This document shows positions 6,298-15,574 of a stretch of 64,000 nt of DNA, in pieces. The DNA comes from Polynucleobacter acidiphobus. GTDB lineage: Bacteria; Pseudomonadota; Gammaproteobacteria; Burkholderiales; Burkholderiaceae. The stretch is from the NCBI RefSeq assembly GCF_003065385.1, contig NZ_CP023277.1, positions 1,644,889 through 1,708,888 on the forward strand. Direction: 5' to 3'. The position numbers and the translations under genes are program-made. Positions within the stretch are counted from its first letter, which is position 1; the number at the start of each line of letters is the position of its first letter. Below the pieces are notes generated by a model. The model did not search any database and was not told the DNA's origin. It saw only the letters and a program-made list of their open reading frames with translations.

Positions 6298-6822
6298 CTA
6301 GGAAATTTTCTTGAGGGTTTTGCGGTAGCGGGCGGCGTTCTCGACGTAGTGCGAGGAGATGCGATTCATCTCAGCAATTTGCTCTGGACTTAGCGATTTG
6401 ACCGCTTTCGCTGGCGATCCAATGATTAAGGAACCGTCTGGAAATTCTTTTCCTTCTGTCACTAAAGCACCAGCACCGACTAAGCAATTTTTACCAATCT
6501 TGGCGCCATTAAGGACGATAGCATTAATTCCGATTAGACTGCCATCACCAATCGTGCACCCATGCACCATGGCCTGGTGACCAATCGATACGTTCTCACC
6601 CAAGGTGAGCGGCCAGCCATAGTCAGAGTGTAAAACTGCAGAATCTTGGATATTCGTGCCAGCTCCAATCCGAATCGGCTCGTTATCGCCCCGGATCACC
6701 ACGCGCGGCCAGACATTAGCGTTTTTTCCAAGATGAACTCGGCCAATGACTTCGGCAGAGTCCGCCACCCAAGCGCCATCACCTAATTCAGGGGAAATGC
6801 CATCCAATTCATATATCGCCAT
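6298..6822 (-). CDS. Gamma-class carbonic anhydrase-like hexapeptide protein
   Basis: The 174-residue protein is a left-handed beta-helix of hexapeptide repeats (IGRVHLGKNANVWPRVVIRGD...). Three histidines match the zinc ligands of gamma-carbonic anhydrases: H65 (LHSD), H82 and H87 (GHQAMVHGC). It resembles the YrdA/CaiE group; many members bind zinc but show weak carbonic anhydrase activity. It is a cytoplasmic trimer in known cases. Likely first gene of a two-gene unit with the AEC permease. Confidence 0.88.
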   Translation of the reverse strand: MAIYELDGISPELGDGAWVADSAEVIGRVHLGKNANVWPRVVIRGDNEPIRIGAGTNIQDSAVLHSDYGWPLTLGENVSIGHQAMVHGCTIGDGSLIGINAIVLNGAKIGKNCLVGAGALVTEGKEFPDGSLIIGSPAKAVKSLSPEQIAEMNRISSHYVENAARYRKTLKKIS

Positions 6823-6845
6823 GCTTTCATTATAGTGAGGCTAAA

Positions 6846-8048
6846 TTACCAGCTTGACTCCCGATCTGGAGTGGCGGAAATTTTATGAATACTAAGATCG
6901 GCCCCATCAAATTCATCCTCTTGAGACATTCGAATCCCAACCGATGCTTTAAGAATTCCATAAACTATAAAACCGCCGATTAGAGCAACCGCTACCCCTA
7001 ATAAGCTACCGATTAACTGAGCAATAACATTGACTCCGCCAAGTCCACCTAAGGCTGTGAGACCAAATATACCTGCAGCGATACCGCCCCACAAACCGCA
7101 TAAGCCGTGTAATGGCCAAACACCAAGCACGTCGTCGATCTTCCAACGATTCTGTACTTTGGTAAACATATAGACAAATAAAGCGCCCGCAACTAATCCC
7201 ACGATAAGTGCCCCTAGAGGATGCATCAAATCGGAGCCAGCACACACTGCCACTAAACCAGCTAAAGGCCCGTTATAAGAGAACCCTGGATCATTGCGCC
7301 CTACAAACCACGCTGCAATGGTTCCACCAACCATAGCCATTAGAGAATTAAGAGCAACTAAACCACTGACCTTATCAATCGTCTGTGCGCTCATGACGTT
7401 AAACCCAAACCATCCCACTGTCAAAATCCATGCCCCAAGAGCTAAAAATGGGATGCTTGAAGGTGGATGCGCTGCAATTTGACCTTCCTTAGAATATCGC
7501 CCACGTCGAGCACCCAGCAAAATGACTGCTGGTAAAGCGAGCCAACCACCAACTGCATGAACCACAATCGAGCCGGCAAAATCATGAAACTCATCACCTG
7601 TGAGATTTTTAATCCAACCTTGTATTCCATAATGTTGGTTCCAAACAATGCCCTCAAAGAAAGGATATATAAAACCAACAATCACAAAGGTAGCAATCAA
7701 TTGCGGATTAAACTTGGCACGCTCGGCAATGCCGCCAGAAATAATTGCTGGAATCGCTGCGGCAAAAGTTAATAAGAAGAAAAACTTTACAAGCTCAAAG
7801 CCATTTTTTTGAGAGAGTAACTCTGCACTTGAAAAAAAGTTGACTCCGTAAGCAATGCTGTAGCCAATAAAAAAATAAGCAATGGTGGAGATCGAAAAAT
7901 CAATAAGGATTTTGATCAGTGCATTGACTTGATTTTTCTTACGCACAGTTCCAAGTTCCAAAAAAGCAAACCCCGCATGCATTGCCAAAACCATAATTGC
8001 GCCCATCAAAATGAAAAGGACATCGGCCCCAGATTTCATCGCATCCAT
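6846..8048 (-). CDS. amtB: Ammonium transporter
   Basis: From ATG at 8048 the protein is 400 residues with eleven predicted membrane helices. D156 and H164 (DFAGSIVVHAVGG) and H314 (WPLHGLCGLWGG) line up with the conserved aspartate and twin-histidine pore residues of E. coli AmtB (D160, H168, H318). The frame is open to 8135, but that extension is polar, would cover the dyad at 8117-8135 and is not conserved in the family, so I use the inner start. It conducts NH4+/NH3 across the inner membrane. No glnK/glnB gene is adjacent. There is no signal peptide from the chosen start, unlike enterobacterial AmtB. Confidence 0.93.
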   Translation of the reverse strand: MDAMKSGADVLFILMGAIMVLAMHAGFAFLELGTVRKKNQVNALIKILIDFSISTIAYFFIGYSIAYGVNFFSSAELLSQKNGFELVKFFFLLTFAAAIPAIISGGIAERAKFNPQLIATFVIVGFIYPFFEGIVWNQHYGIQGWIKNLTGDEFHDFAGSIVVHAVGGWLALPAVILLGARRGRYSKEGQIAAHPPSSIPFLALGAWILTVGWFGFNVMSAQTIDKVSGLVALNSLMAMVGGTIAAWFVGRNDPGFSYNGPLAGLVAVCAGSDLMHPLGALIVGLVAGALFVYMFTKVQNRWKIDDVLGVWPLHGLCGLWGGIAAGIFGLTALGGLGGVNVIAQLIGSLLGVAVALIGGFIVYGILKASVGIRMSQEDEFDGADLSIHKISATPDRESSW

Positions 8049-8116
8049 TAATACCCCTATTTTTGTAAGTGAATTTTCGGTATTATGTTTTGAAGTGGGG
8101 CAATATGATCGCAATG

Positions 8117-8135
8117 TTGCACTATTACGGTGCAA
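8117..8135. promoter_or_regulatory. Candidate NtrC-type dyad upstream of amtB
   Basis: TTGCAC at 8117-8122 and GTGCAA at 8130-8135 are perfect arms with a 7-bp spacer, matching the general form TGCAC-N7-GTGCA of NtrC sites. The centre lies about 78 bp upstream of the amtB start, and about 34 bp upstream of the divergent gene. I could not find a matching sigma54 -24/-12 element on the amtB strand, so regulation by NtrC remains a guess. Confidence 0.4.
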
Positions 8136-8159
8136 ATTATGTTTTTTAAGGGACTAGCA

Positions 8160-8516
8160 ATGAAAAAACTGTTTCTATTGCTTGGATTAGGTGTATCTTT
8201 TTTAAGCACCCCAGCCATGGCTGAAAACAAAGCCTTAAGTACCCAAGAGCTCGTGAAGTACTGTCAGCTTCCTGCTAGCTCAGAATTTCGATCCTTTTGT
8301 GTTGGCTACTCAACTGCGATTTACGATACCTACCTCGTAACCCGCCATCCAACGAATGCCAAACCGTTTATCTGCCTAAAGCAACCGGCACCCCCGATTG
8401 ATGCAGTGATTGCCGATTACGTCAATTGGGCAAAGCAAAATCAGCAATATGCTAATACACCTGCAGCCGATAGCGCATTGCGTTACCTTGCTGGTCGCTT
8501 TCCTTGTGGCAAATAA
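8160..8516 (+). CDS. Secreted Rap1a/Tai-like protein
   Basis: From ATG at 8160 the protein has 118 residues: a signal peptide ending TPAMA at residue 21, then a small domain with four cysteines (C35, C47, C72, C116) probably forming two disulfides in the periplasm. The pattern (LVKYCQ... FCVGY... FICLKQ... DAVIADYVNWAKQNQ...) fits the Rap1a/Tai family, first described as immunity proteins of type VI effectors. No effector is next to it, so here it is likely a stand-alone periplasmic protein. It is divergent from amtB and 25 bp upstream of a lipoprotein gene. Confidence 0.75.
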   Translation: MKKLFLLLGLGVSFLSTPAMAENKALSTQELVKYCQLPASSEFRSFCVGYSTAIYDTYLVTRHPTNAKPFICLKQPAPPIDAVIADYVNWAKQNQQYANTPAADSALRYLAGRFPCGK

Positions 8517-8541
8517 TCATTTCATTTAGGAGAACTTGATC

Positions 8542-8847
8542 ATGAAAAAATCATTACCCATCATTCTCGGTTCCGCATTGTTGATTACAGGTTGCTCAAA
8601 TATGGACACTACCCAACAGCGCACCTTATCGGGTGGCGCAATTGGCGCAACTGCAGGTGCGGTTGGTGCGGCGATTTTCCATAGCAACCCAATCTGGGGT
8701 GCGGTTGGCGGTGCTGCAGTTGGTGCAGCTTCTGGCTATGTGTATGACCTGTATGAGAAAGACAAGCAAGCCCAATACAACAAAGGCTATCAGGCTGGTA
8801 AAGCAAGCTCTACCAACACCAATAGCTCATCATCAGGCTCAAAGTAA
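8542..8847 (+). CDS. Glycine-zipper lipoprotein
   Basis: The 101-residue protein has a lipoprotein signal with lipobox LITG-C18, then a glycine-zipper segment GGAIGATAGAVGAAIFHSNPIWGAVGGAAVGAASGYVYD predicted to insert as a helical hairpin, and a charged and then serine/asparagine-rich tail. Such proteins are outer-membrane-associated with poorly known roles. The Shine-Dalgarno AGGAGAA precedes an ATG at 8536; ATG at 8542 (MKKS) gives the more usual N-terminus and both are possible. Its 3' end overlaps the convergent OsmC gene by 9 bp. Confidence 0.8.
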   Translation: MKKSLPIILGSALLITGCSNMDTTQQRTLSGGAIGATAGAVGAAIFHSNPIWGAVGGAAVGAASGYVYDLYEKDKQAQYNKGYQAGKASSTNTNSSSSGSK

Positions 8848-9231
8848 CAGGGTATCGATTTCTATTTTGCCGGCAAGTGCCTTGTGAACCGGGCACTTGT
8901 CCGCGATTTCAAATAAACGATCGCGCTGTTCTGAATCAATTACGCCCACCAGTTTGATGGTGCGCTTAAATTTCTCGATGTCGTTCTCGCGCTCGATATC
9001 CACCGTCACAATCGCATCTTGTAGATCCCACGATTTTCTCTTGGCATACATTTTGAGAGTCATGCCTGTGCAGGCAGCTAGGGCAGCCCCTAAATATTCA
9101 TGCGGCGATGGGCCCGAGGCATTACCACCCTTGTCTTGATCAACATCCGAGACAAAATGATCATTGCCTACCTCTAAGGTCTGCTGAAAATTACCATTAC
9201 CAAATCGAGATACCACCGCTCTCATACCCAA
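8839..9231 (-). CDS. OsmC/Ohr-family protein
   Basis: The 130-residue protein has the two reactive cysteines of the family, in AALAACTGMTLKMYAKRK and DKCPVHKAL. Members reduce organic hydroperoxides with thiol cofactors or act in related thiol chemistry. The CPVHKAL form is nearer the general OsmC-like (YhfA-type) group than Ohr. It begins 4 bp after the htpG stop, so it probably sits behind htpG and shares its heat-inducible transcript. Confidence 0.87.
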   Translation of the reverse strand: MGMRAVVSRFGNGNFQQTLEVGNDHFVSDVDQDKGGNASGPSPHEYLGAALAACTGMTLKMYAKRKSWDLQDAIVTVDIERENDIEKFKRTIKLVGVIDSEQRDRLFEIADKCPVHKALAGKIEIDTLLL

Positions 9232-9235
9232 TCCT

Positions 9236-11134
9236 TTATGCCAATAGCATTTGATTAATGCGTTTTACAAATCCAGCAGGATCCTGTAACTGACCCCCTT
9301 CTGCAAGCAATGCTTGATCAAACAAAATGGTTGCCCAATCATCAAATTGCTTATCCTCATATTTTAGTTTGAGAACTAAGGGGTGCTGCGGATTAATTTC
9401 TAAAATCGGTTTGCTATCCGGGGCCTGCTGGCCTGCGGCCTTGAGCATCCGCAAGAGATTGGCGGAGAGCTCATGCTCATCAGCAACCAAGCACGCTGGC
9501 GAATCGGTCAAGCGCAATGTAACGCGTACGTCCTTCACTTTGCCATCAAGGGATTTTTTCATGCGCTCGATCAAATCCTTGTACTGCTCTTCAGTCTCTT
9601 TTTGCTCTTTTTTCTCGGCCTCATCGGCCAAGGCGCCTAGATCAAGGCCACCTTTTGCAACGGATACTAAGGCCTTACCGTCAAACTCATGGAAATAGGA
9701 CAACATCCACTCATCGACTCGATCGGATAACAGCAGAACCTCAACACCCTTTTTCTTAAAGATCTCTAAGTGAGGGCTGTTCTTGGCAGCGGTATAGGAT
9801 TCACCGGTGACGTAGTAAATCTTGTCTTGCCCTTCTTTCATCCGACTAAGGTAATCGGCAAGCGCAACCGTTTGCTCGGCAGAATCACTGTGGGTGCTAG
9901 CAAAGCGCGCTAATTTTGTAATTCGCTCTTGATTACCGACATCTTCTCCGATCCCCTCTTTGAGGACTTGACCAAATTCTTGCCAAAACTGGGCATACTG
10001 CTCTTTTTTGGCAGCGTCCTCACTATTTGCCAACTCCTCGAGCATCGTTAAAACTCGCTTGGTTGAGCTCTCACGGATGCTTTTGACATCGCGCGACTCT
10101 TGTAGGATCTCACGAGAGACATTGAGTGGTAAATCTGCAGAATCAATCACGCCCGTGACAAAACGAAGGTACATGGGCATTAACTGTTCGGCATCGTCCA
10201 TGATGAAGACGCGTTTGACATAGAGCTTGATGCCATTACGCTTGTTGCGATCCCATAGATCAAAATTGGCCTTCTTGGGAATAAACAAGAGCTGGGTGAA
10301 CTCACTGCGCCCCTCAACGCGATTATGCGAATACGTTAGCGGGTCTTCAAAGTCATGGGAAATATGTTTGTAGAACTCCTTGTATTGCTCGTCTGTAATT
10401 TCTGACTTAGGTCTAGCCCATAAAGCGGTCGCTTGATTGATGGTCTCAAACTCATCTTTTGTGACCTGCTCCTTCTTTTCTTCGTCCCACTCCTCCTTGT
10501 GCATCTGAATGGGTAAAGAAATGTGATCCGAATACTTGCGAATAATGGATTTCAATTTCCAAGAAGAGAGTAACTCATCTTCGCCCTCGCGCAAGTGCAA
10601 GGTGATCGAGGTACCGCGCTCAGGACGATTGATGGTTTCAATGGTGAACTCACCAGCACCCTGGGATTCCCAACGCACACCTTCGGATGCAGGCAAACCA
10701 GCACGTCGTGTTTCCACGATGATGTTGTCAGCCACAATAAATGCTGAATAGAAGCCAACACCAAACTGACCAATCAGAGCGGCGTCCTTTTGCTGATCAC
10801 CCGAGAGTTTTGTAAAGAACTCTTTCGTGCCTGAACGGGCAATGGTTCCGAGATTGGCGATTACCTCATCCCGGCTCATCCCAATTCCGTTATCACTGAT
10901 GGTGATGGTTCTGGCTTCTTTATTGAAGCTGATTTTGATCTTTAACTCTGGATCAGACTCATACCAGTCAGGATGGGTCATCGCCTCAAACCGCAACTTA
11001 TCAGCGGCATCCGAAGCGTTTGAAATGAGCTCTCGCAAAAAGATTTCCTTGTTGGAATACAAGGAATGGATCATTAGCTGCAAAAGTTGTTTTACTTCAG
11101 CCTGAAAGCCAAGGGTTTCTTTTACGGTACTCAT
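9236..11134 (-). CDS. htpG: Molecular chaperone HtpG (bacterial Hsp90)
   Basis: From ATG at 11134 ([18 protein letters not shown]) the protein has 632 residues, the normal length. The GHKL ATPase domain shows [18 protein letters not shown] and [11 protein letters not shown]; middle and C-terminal dimerisation domains follow. The frame is open to 11212, but that extension runs over a sigma32-like promoter, and AAGGA stands about 10 bp before 11134, so the inner start is right. It acts in the cytosol on client proteins under stress. Confidence 0.97.
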   Translation of the reverse strand: MSTVKETLGFQAEVKQLLQLMIHSLYSNKEIFLRELISNASDAADKLRFEAMTHPDWYESDPELKIKISFNKEARTITISDNGIGMSRDEVIANLGTIARSGTKEFFTKLSGDQQKDAALIGQFGVGFYSAFIVADNIIVETRRAGLPASEGVRWESQGAGEFTIETINRPERGTSITLHLREGEDELLSSWKLKSIIRKYSDHISLPIQMHKEEWDEEKKEQVTKDEFETINQATALWARPKSEITDEQYKEFYKHISHDFEDPLTYSHNRVEGRSEFTQLLFIPKKANFDLWDRNKRNGIKLYVKRVFIMDDAEQLMPMYLRFVTGVIDSADLPLNVSREILQESRDVKSIRESSTKRVLTMLEELANSEDAAKKEQYAQFWQEFGQVLKEGIGEDVGNQERITKLARFASTHSDSAEQTVALADYLSRMKEGQDKIYYVTGESYTAAKNSPHLEIFKKKGVEVLLLSDRVDEWMLSYFHEFDGKALVSVAKGGLDLGALADEAEKKEQKETEEQYKDLIERMKKSLDGKVKDVRVTLRLTDSPACLVADEHELSANLLRMLKAAGQQAPDSKPILEINPQHPLVLKLKYEDKQFDDWATILFDQALLAEGGQLQDPAGFVKRINQMLLA

Positions 11135-11173
11135 CGGTAAATGTCCTTTTTGTTCAATTTTTGATTGCTTTTC

Positions 11174-11201
11174 ATATTGGGGCACTTTGAGCGATTTCAA
11201 G
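11174..11201 (-). promoter_or_regulatory. Sigma32 (heat-shock) type promoter of htpG
   Basis: On the minus strand CTTGAA, a 13-bp spacer and CCCCAATAT match the heat-shock consensus CTTGAA-N13/14-CCCCATNT with one or two deviations in the -10. The expected transcription start is about 30 nt upstream of the htpG ATG, a normal leader. The -35 half also forms part of a TCAAGTG/CACTTGA dyad at 11197-11218. Confidence 0.75.
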
Positions 11202-11270
11202 TGCCCGAACACACTTGAGAATCGCCTACAATAGGAGCCTTGCCCCCAGTTATAAACCTGAGATCGGCGT

Positions 11271-12629
11271 ATGAAAAAGCTTTATATCAAGACATTTGGC
11301 TGCCAAATGAATGAGTATGATTCGGACAAAATGGCCGACGTCCTTCATTCAGCCCAAGGCATGGACCAAACGGATCAAATTGAAGATGCTGATGTCATCT
11401 TGCTCAATACCTGTTCCATCCGAGAAAAAGCCCAAGAGAAGGTGTTCTCAGACCTAGGGCGCCTACGGGAGCTAAAGCAGCTAAAGCCCGGTCTTTTAAT
11501 TGGTGTGGGCGGCTGTGTTGCCAGCCAAGAAGGCAAACAGATTATTAATCGAGCACCGCATGTGGATTTTGTCTTTGGCCCACAAACCCTGCACCGCTTA
11601 CCAAAACTGATTGACCAGCGACTCGCCACCGGTCAATCGCAAGTGGATATCTCGTTTCCTGAGATTGAGAAGTTTGATCATCTGCCCCGCTCACGTCAGA
11701 CCAAAGGCTCGGCCTTTGTCTCCATCATGGAAGGTTGCTCGAAGTACTGCAGCTACTGCGTGGTGCCGTATACACGCGGTGAAGAGGTGTCTCGTCCCTT
11801 TGAGGATGTACTCACTGAAATTGTGGGCCTAACCGAGCAGGGTGTGAAGGAGATCACTCTATTGGGGCAAAACGTCAATGCCTATCGCGGGCTCATGGGC
11901 CAAACATCAGAGATTGCTGATTTTGCACTGCTCCTTGAATACATGTCAGAGATACCGGGGTTAGAACGCATTCGGTTTACCACCAGCCACCCAAAAGAAT
12001 TTACCCAGCGCCTAATTGATGTGTATGACCGAGTCCCGCAGTTAGTCAGTCATTTACACCTTCCCGTGCAACACGCATCGGACAAAATTTTGTCGGCCAT
12101 GAAGCGTGGCTATACGAGCTTGGAGTTCAAAAGCATTATTCGTAAAATGCGTTTGGTTCGCCCCAAGCTCTCGCTCTCGAGTGATTTCATTGTTGGCTTT
12201 CCCGGGGAAACCGAGGCTGACTTTGAGAAGCTGATGGATATGGTGACCGAACTGCAGTTTGATAACAGCTACTCATTCATCTTTAGTCCTCGGCCTGGCA
12301 CTCCCGCAGCCAATCTAGAGGACGACACGCCCTATGAAATCAAGTTAAAGCGCTTGCAGCGTTTGATCGCTCAAATTGATTCTCAAGCGCTGAGGGTCAG
12401 CCAAGCAATGCTAGGTAACCATGAGCGGGTCTTGATTGAAGGCTTAACCCGTGATAACGCCCATCTGCTTGGGCGTACTGAGAATAATCGTGTAGTCAAC
12501 ATCATCATTCCAGAGGGTGATTCTGATCAAAGCACTATCGATCATTGGAATGGACAGATGCTTGACGTTAAAGTTAGTGAAGTTCTAAAGCACACCCTAC
12601 GCGGTGAAATTGTTCATTCTTCGGTCTAA
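11271..12629 (+). CDS. miaB: tRNA-2-methylthio-N6-dimethylallyladenosine synthase
   Basis: The 452-residue protein shows the three methylthiotransferase parts: N-terminal UPF0004 domain with cluster cysteines (TFGCQMN, NTCSIRE, VGGCVA), a radical SAM domain with C-x3-C-x2-C (GCSKYCSYC), and a C-terminal TRAM domain. It adds the 2-methylthio group to i6A37 of tRNAs using two [4Fe-4S] clusters. It heads a rightward block with ybeY, corC and lnt and is divergent from htpG. Confidence 0.97.
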   Translation: MKKLYIKTFGCQMNEYDSDKMADVLHSAQGMDQTDQIEDADVILLNTCSIREKAQEKVFSDLGRLRELKQLKPGLLIGVGGCVASQEGKQIINRAPHVDFVFGPQTLHRLPKLIDQRLATGQSQVDISFPEIEKFDHLPRSRQTKGSAFVSIMEGCSKYCSYCVVPYTRGEEVSRPFEDVLTEIVGLTEQGVKEITLLGQNVNAYRGLMGQTSEIADFALLLEYMSEIPGLERIRFTTSHPKEFTQRLIDVYDRVPQLVSHLHLPVQHASDKILSAMKRGYTSLEFKSIIRKMRLVRPKLSLSSDFIVGFPGETEADFEKLMDMVTELQFDNSYSFIFSPRPGTPAANLEDDTPYEIKLKRLQRLIAQIDSQALRVSQAMLGNHERVLIEGLTRDNAHLLGRTENNRVVNIIIPEGDSDQSTIDHWNGQMLDVKVSEVLKHTLRGEIVHSSV

Positions 12630-12636
12630 TTGATTC

Positions 12637-13086
12637 ATGAGCCAAACCCTCAATCTTGATCTTCAGTTTGCTACCCAGGGCCTCCAAAGCCAAGTTTTGA
12701 GGATAGCGAGTTTGGCGCAAATTCGTAAATGGGCTGGAGCCTGTTTTCAAAGTAAAGCAATCCTCACGATTCGGTTTGTGAACAAAGCCGAGGCTCACGA
12801 TCTCAACCTATTTTTTCGCAGCTTTGATAAGCCTACCAATGTGCTCACTTTTTCCTATCCAACACAGGGAAAATCGATTGAAGCAGACATTGTTTTATGT
12901 TTACCAATTCTGCGCAAAGAAGCCAAAGAACAACAAAAGCCCCTCGTAGCTCACCTCGCCCATCTTTTAATTCATGGCTGCCTGCATGCCAAAGGCTATG
13001 ACCATTTAAAGCCAAAAGATGCTAAAAAAATGGAAGCCTTAGAGATCAAGATATTGCAATCGCTTGGCTTTGCAAACCCTTACTAA
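12637..13086 (+). CDS. ybeY: Endoribonuclease YbeY
   Basis: The 149-residue protein carries the UPF0054 zinc signature HLLIHGCLHAKGYDH (H-x3-H-x5-H). YbeY takes part in 16S rRNA 3' maturation and ribosome quality control. It starts 7 bp after the miaB stop. In most proteobacteria the PhoH-like ATPase gene ybeZ lies between these two genes; here it is absent from the locus. Confidence 0.94.
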   Translation: MSQTLNLDLQFATQGLQSQVLRIASLAQIRKWAGACFQSKAILTIRFVNKAEAHDLNLFFRSFDKPTNVLTFSYPTQGKSIEADIVLCLPILRKEAKEQQKPLVAHLAHLLIHGCLHAKGYDHLKPKDAKKMEALEIKILQSLGFANPY

Positions 13087-13139
13087 AAAGATTCGTTTGT
13101 CGGACTGTCATCAAAATGTTTTATGCTGTCTACTAATTT

Positions 13140-13985
13140 ATGTCAAATAGCCTGATTGATCGTCTAAGCGCGTTTTTTTCGGACCAGTCTTCCGATCCCA
13201 AAGCGCAGCGCAGAGAGTTGATTGAGACTCTTCGTGAAGCCCAAGCCGATGGGCTCATGGATGCCGATGCGCTTTCGATGATCGAGGGCGTTTTTCAGGT
13301 TGGCGAATTATCTGCTCGCGATATATTGCTGCCTCGCGCCCAAATTGACTGGATTGACATCAATGCTCCCTTGTCGCAAATCATTGCGGATGTGGTCAAA
13401 ACTGGCCACTCGCGCTTCCCAGTCTATGAAGGCAGTCGAGATCAAGTGATCGGTATTCTGCTAGCCAAAGATCTTTTGCGCCATTTCACCGAAAAAGATT
13501 TTCAGATTCGAGACTGGCTACGGCCGGCTGTTTTTATTCCAGAGTCAAAACGTTTAAGTGTTCTCCTCAAAGACTTTCGTAATAACCGCAATCATTTAGC
13601 CATTGTGGTTGACGAATACAGTGGCGTGGCTGGAATGATTACGATTGAAGATGTCATCGAACAAATTGTTGGTGACATTGAAGATGAGCATGACATCGAT
13701 GAGGATGCTGACAATATCACCGTCTTAAAAAATGGTGACTATCGTATTAAGGGCATGACTGAGCTTGAGCAGCTTAATGAAGAGCTAAAGACGGATTTTT
13801 CGGCAGAAGATGTGGAAACCGTTGCTGGGCTGGTCATTCAACATTTAGGTCGGGTGCCAAAATTTGGCGAGCGGGTTCGGATTGATGGTTTTGAATTCGA
13901 GGTCCAACGTGCCGATCCCCGTCAGGTCCATATTCTTCTAATGCGCCGCATTGCAAGCCCCAACGTCTCTGCCACCGATTCTTAA
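13140..13985 (+). CDS. corC: CorC/YbeX-type CBS-domain protein
   Basis: The 281-residue soluble protein has a pair of CBS domains at about 60-190 (ARDILLPRAQIDWIDIN..., GVAGMITIEDVIEQIVGDIEDEHD) and a C-terminal CorC_HlyC (transporter-associated) domain at about 200-275. The family is tied to magnesium/cobalt efflux and, in the ybeY-ybeX context, to ribosome homeostasis. It follows ybeY after 53 bp and runs directly into lnt. Confidence 0.9.
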   Translation: MSNSLIDRLSAFFSDQSSDPKAQRRELIETLREAQADGLMDADALSMIEGVFQVGELSARDILLPRAQIDWIDINAPLSQIIADVVKTGHSRFPVYEGSRDQVIGILLAKDLLRHFTEKDFQIRDWLRPAVFIPESKRLSVLLKDFRNNRNHLAIVVDEYSGVAGMITIEDVIEQIVGDIEDEHDIDEDADNITVLKNGDYRIKGMTELEQLNEELKTDFSAEDVETVAGLVIQHLGRVPKFGERVRIDGFEFEVQRADPRQVHILLMRRIASPNVSATDS

Positions 13986-15509
13986 TTGCAAAGTAGTCGT
14001 CTTCAGGCCAACCCCATTATTTATAGCGCCTTACTAGTTTTTTTAGGGGTTCTCTTAGCGGTCGCGAGTGAGCTTCCCTTTAGTGGCTATATTCAAATAG
14101 TCTTATTTGCTTACACTTTATACATACTTAACAGGGGCAGCGAGACCAAATCTAGTCAGGCATTTCGGGATGGATTCTTACTCGGTCTTGGTTATTTTGT
14201 AATCGCTCTTTGGTGGATTTTTATTAGTCTGCACGATGTCGGTGGCATGGCGATATGGTTATCAAGCCTTGCTGTTCTTGCCCTAGCCAGTCTAATGGCG
14301 GTCTACTTTGGATTGGCCAATCTGATTGCAAAGCAAGTCACTCATTCTGCGTGGCGATCCCTCGCGATCCCTGCAGCGTGGGTACTAACTGAATATTTAC
14401 GAGGTCAGATTTTTACTGGCTTTCCATGGATGGGGTTTGCCGAGTCGCAAGTGAATGGTCCATTTGCAAATATCGCACCCTACTTGGGTGGCCTAGCTTG
14501 TACCTTTTTATTTATCTGGGCCGCCTTGCAATTGAGTCAGCCCCGGCTCAAAAGTATCGCTGTTGTATTGGGGGTGGTTGCAATTGTCCAGGTTTTGGGA
14601 ATTTGGTCGTTCACTAGCCCCAAAGACTCACCCATTACGGTGCGACTGATTCAGGGCAACTTTGAACAAAGCCTCAAATTTAATCCCGCTGAAATCCTAA
14701 AACAAATCCATTTTTATCGGGATCAAATTATTAAAGCCCCAGCCGATTTGATCATTGTCCCTGAGACCGCGTTTCCTTGGCCCGAACCAGACATTCCCGA
14801 TCAATCGATGGAACGTATTCAAGCGTTTGTAAATGAAACCGATAGTCATGTATTGCTCGGCTTAATTGGCAAAATTGCCAAAGGCGACACTGCGGTTCAG
14901 TATTCCAATCGGGTCAGTGGCTTTTCTAAGCAACAGCCTATCTACCACTACGATAAACATCACTTGGTTCCGTTTGGCGAATTTATTCCTCCTGGTTTTC
15001 AGTGGTTTGTGGATGCATTTAAAGTACCGATGAGTGACTTTGCCAGAGGATCGATTGATCAAGCACCATTTTCAATTCGCCCCCGCTCCAATCCAGATCG
15101 TCCACTTTATGCGGCCATCTCAATTTGCTACGAAGATATTTTTGGCAACGAAATCGCCACCCGAATTCGTAATAGTAGAGAACCAGTTAATCTTTTAGTG
15201 AACGTTACAAACTTGGCTTGGTTTGGCCAATCGCAAGCCCCCATGCAGCAATTACGTCTCTCCCAATTGCGCTCTCTAGAAACTGGCTTACCCAGTTTAC
15301 GCGCCACGAATACCGGGATCACTGCGGTGATTGATGAGCGCGGACGAGTCATAGCAAGCCTTCCGCAATTTGTGCAGGGCGAACTTGATATTCGAGTGCA
15401 AGCCTTCGAAGGACGGACGCCTTATGTGATCTGGGGCAATTGGCCGATTTTGATCTGGGTACTTTTTGCCCTGGGGATTGGCTATTGGCGGAGAACGCGA
15501 CCGAACTGA
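13986..15509 (+). CDS. lnt: Apolipoprotein N-acyltransferase
   Basis: The 507-residue protein has N-terminal membrane helices (about 1-210) and a nitrilase-like domain. The catalytic triad is visible as E in VPETAFPW, K in YDKHHLVPFGEF and C in ISICYEDIFG. It adds the third acyl chain to lipoproteins in the inner membrane. The start is a TTG immediately after the corC stop; no in-frame ATG is near, so translation is probably coupled to corC. Confidence 0.94.
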   Translation: MQSSRLQANPIIYSALLVFLGVLLAVASELPFSGYIQIVLFAYTLYILNRGSETKSSQAFRDGFLLGLGYFVIALWWIFISLHDVGGMAIWLSSLAVLALASLMAVYFGLANLIAKQVTHSAWRSLAIPAAWVLTEYLRGQIFTGFPWMGFAESQVNGPFANIAPYLGGLACTFLFIWAALQLSQPRLKSIAVVLGVVAIVQVLGIWSFTSPKDSPITVRLIQGNFEQSLKFNPAEILKQIHFYRDQIIKAPADLIIVPETAFPWPEPDIPDQSMERIQAFVNETDSHVLLGLIGKIAKGDTAVQYSNRVSGFSKQQPIYHYDKHHLVPFGEFIPPGFQWFVDAFKVPMSDFARGSIDQAPFSIRPRSNPDRPLYAAISICYEDIFGNEIATRIRNSREPVNLLVNVTNLAWFGQSQAPMQQLRLSQLRSLETGLPSLRATNTGITAVIDERGRVIASLPQFVQGELDIRVQAFEGRTPYVIWGNWPILIWVLFALGIGYWRRTRPN

Positions 15510-15574
15510 TTTTTTAACAAGTCCTTGGTTTGCCGAGTAAAATCAAGGTCTTATCTAAAAAATCATTATGTCGC

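Noticed and set aside
8098..8113. GG-N10-GC sigma54-like element on the plus strand
   Set aside because: The match to the full -24/-12 consensus is weak, it points away from amtB, and the dyad lies downstream of it, so I do not list it as a promoter.
11135..11212. N-terminal extension of HtpG
   Set aside because: It would code through the sigma32 promoter and is not conserved; a good Shine-Dalgarno stands before the inner ATG at 11134.
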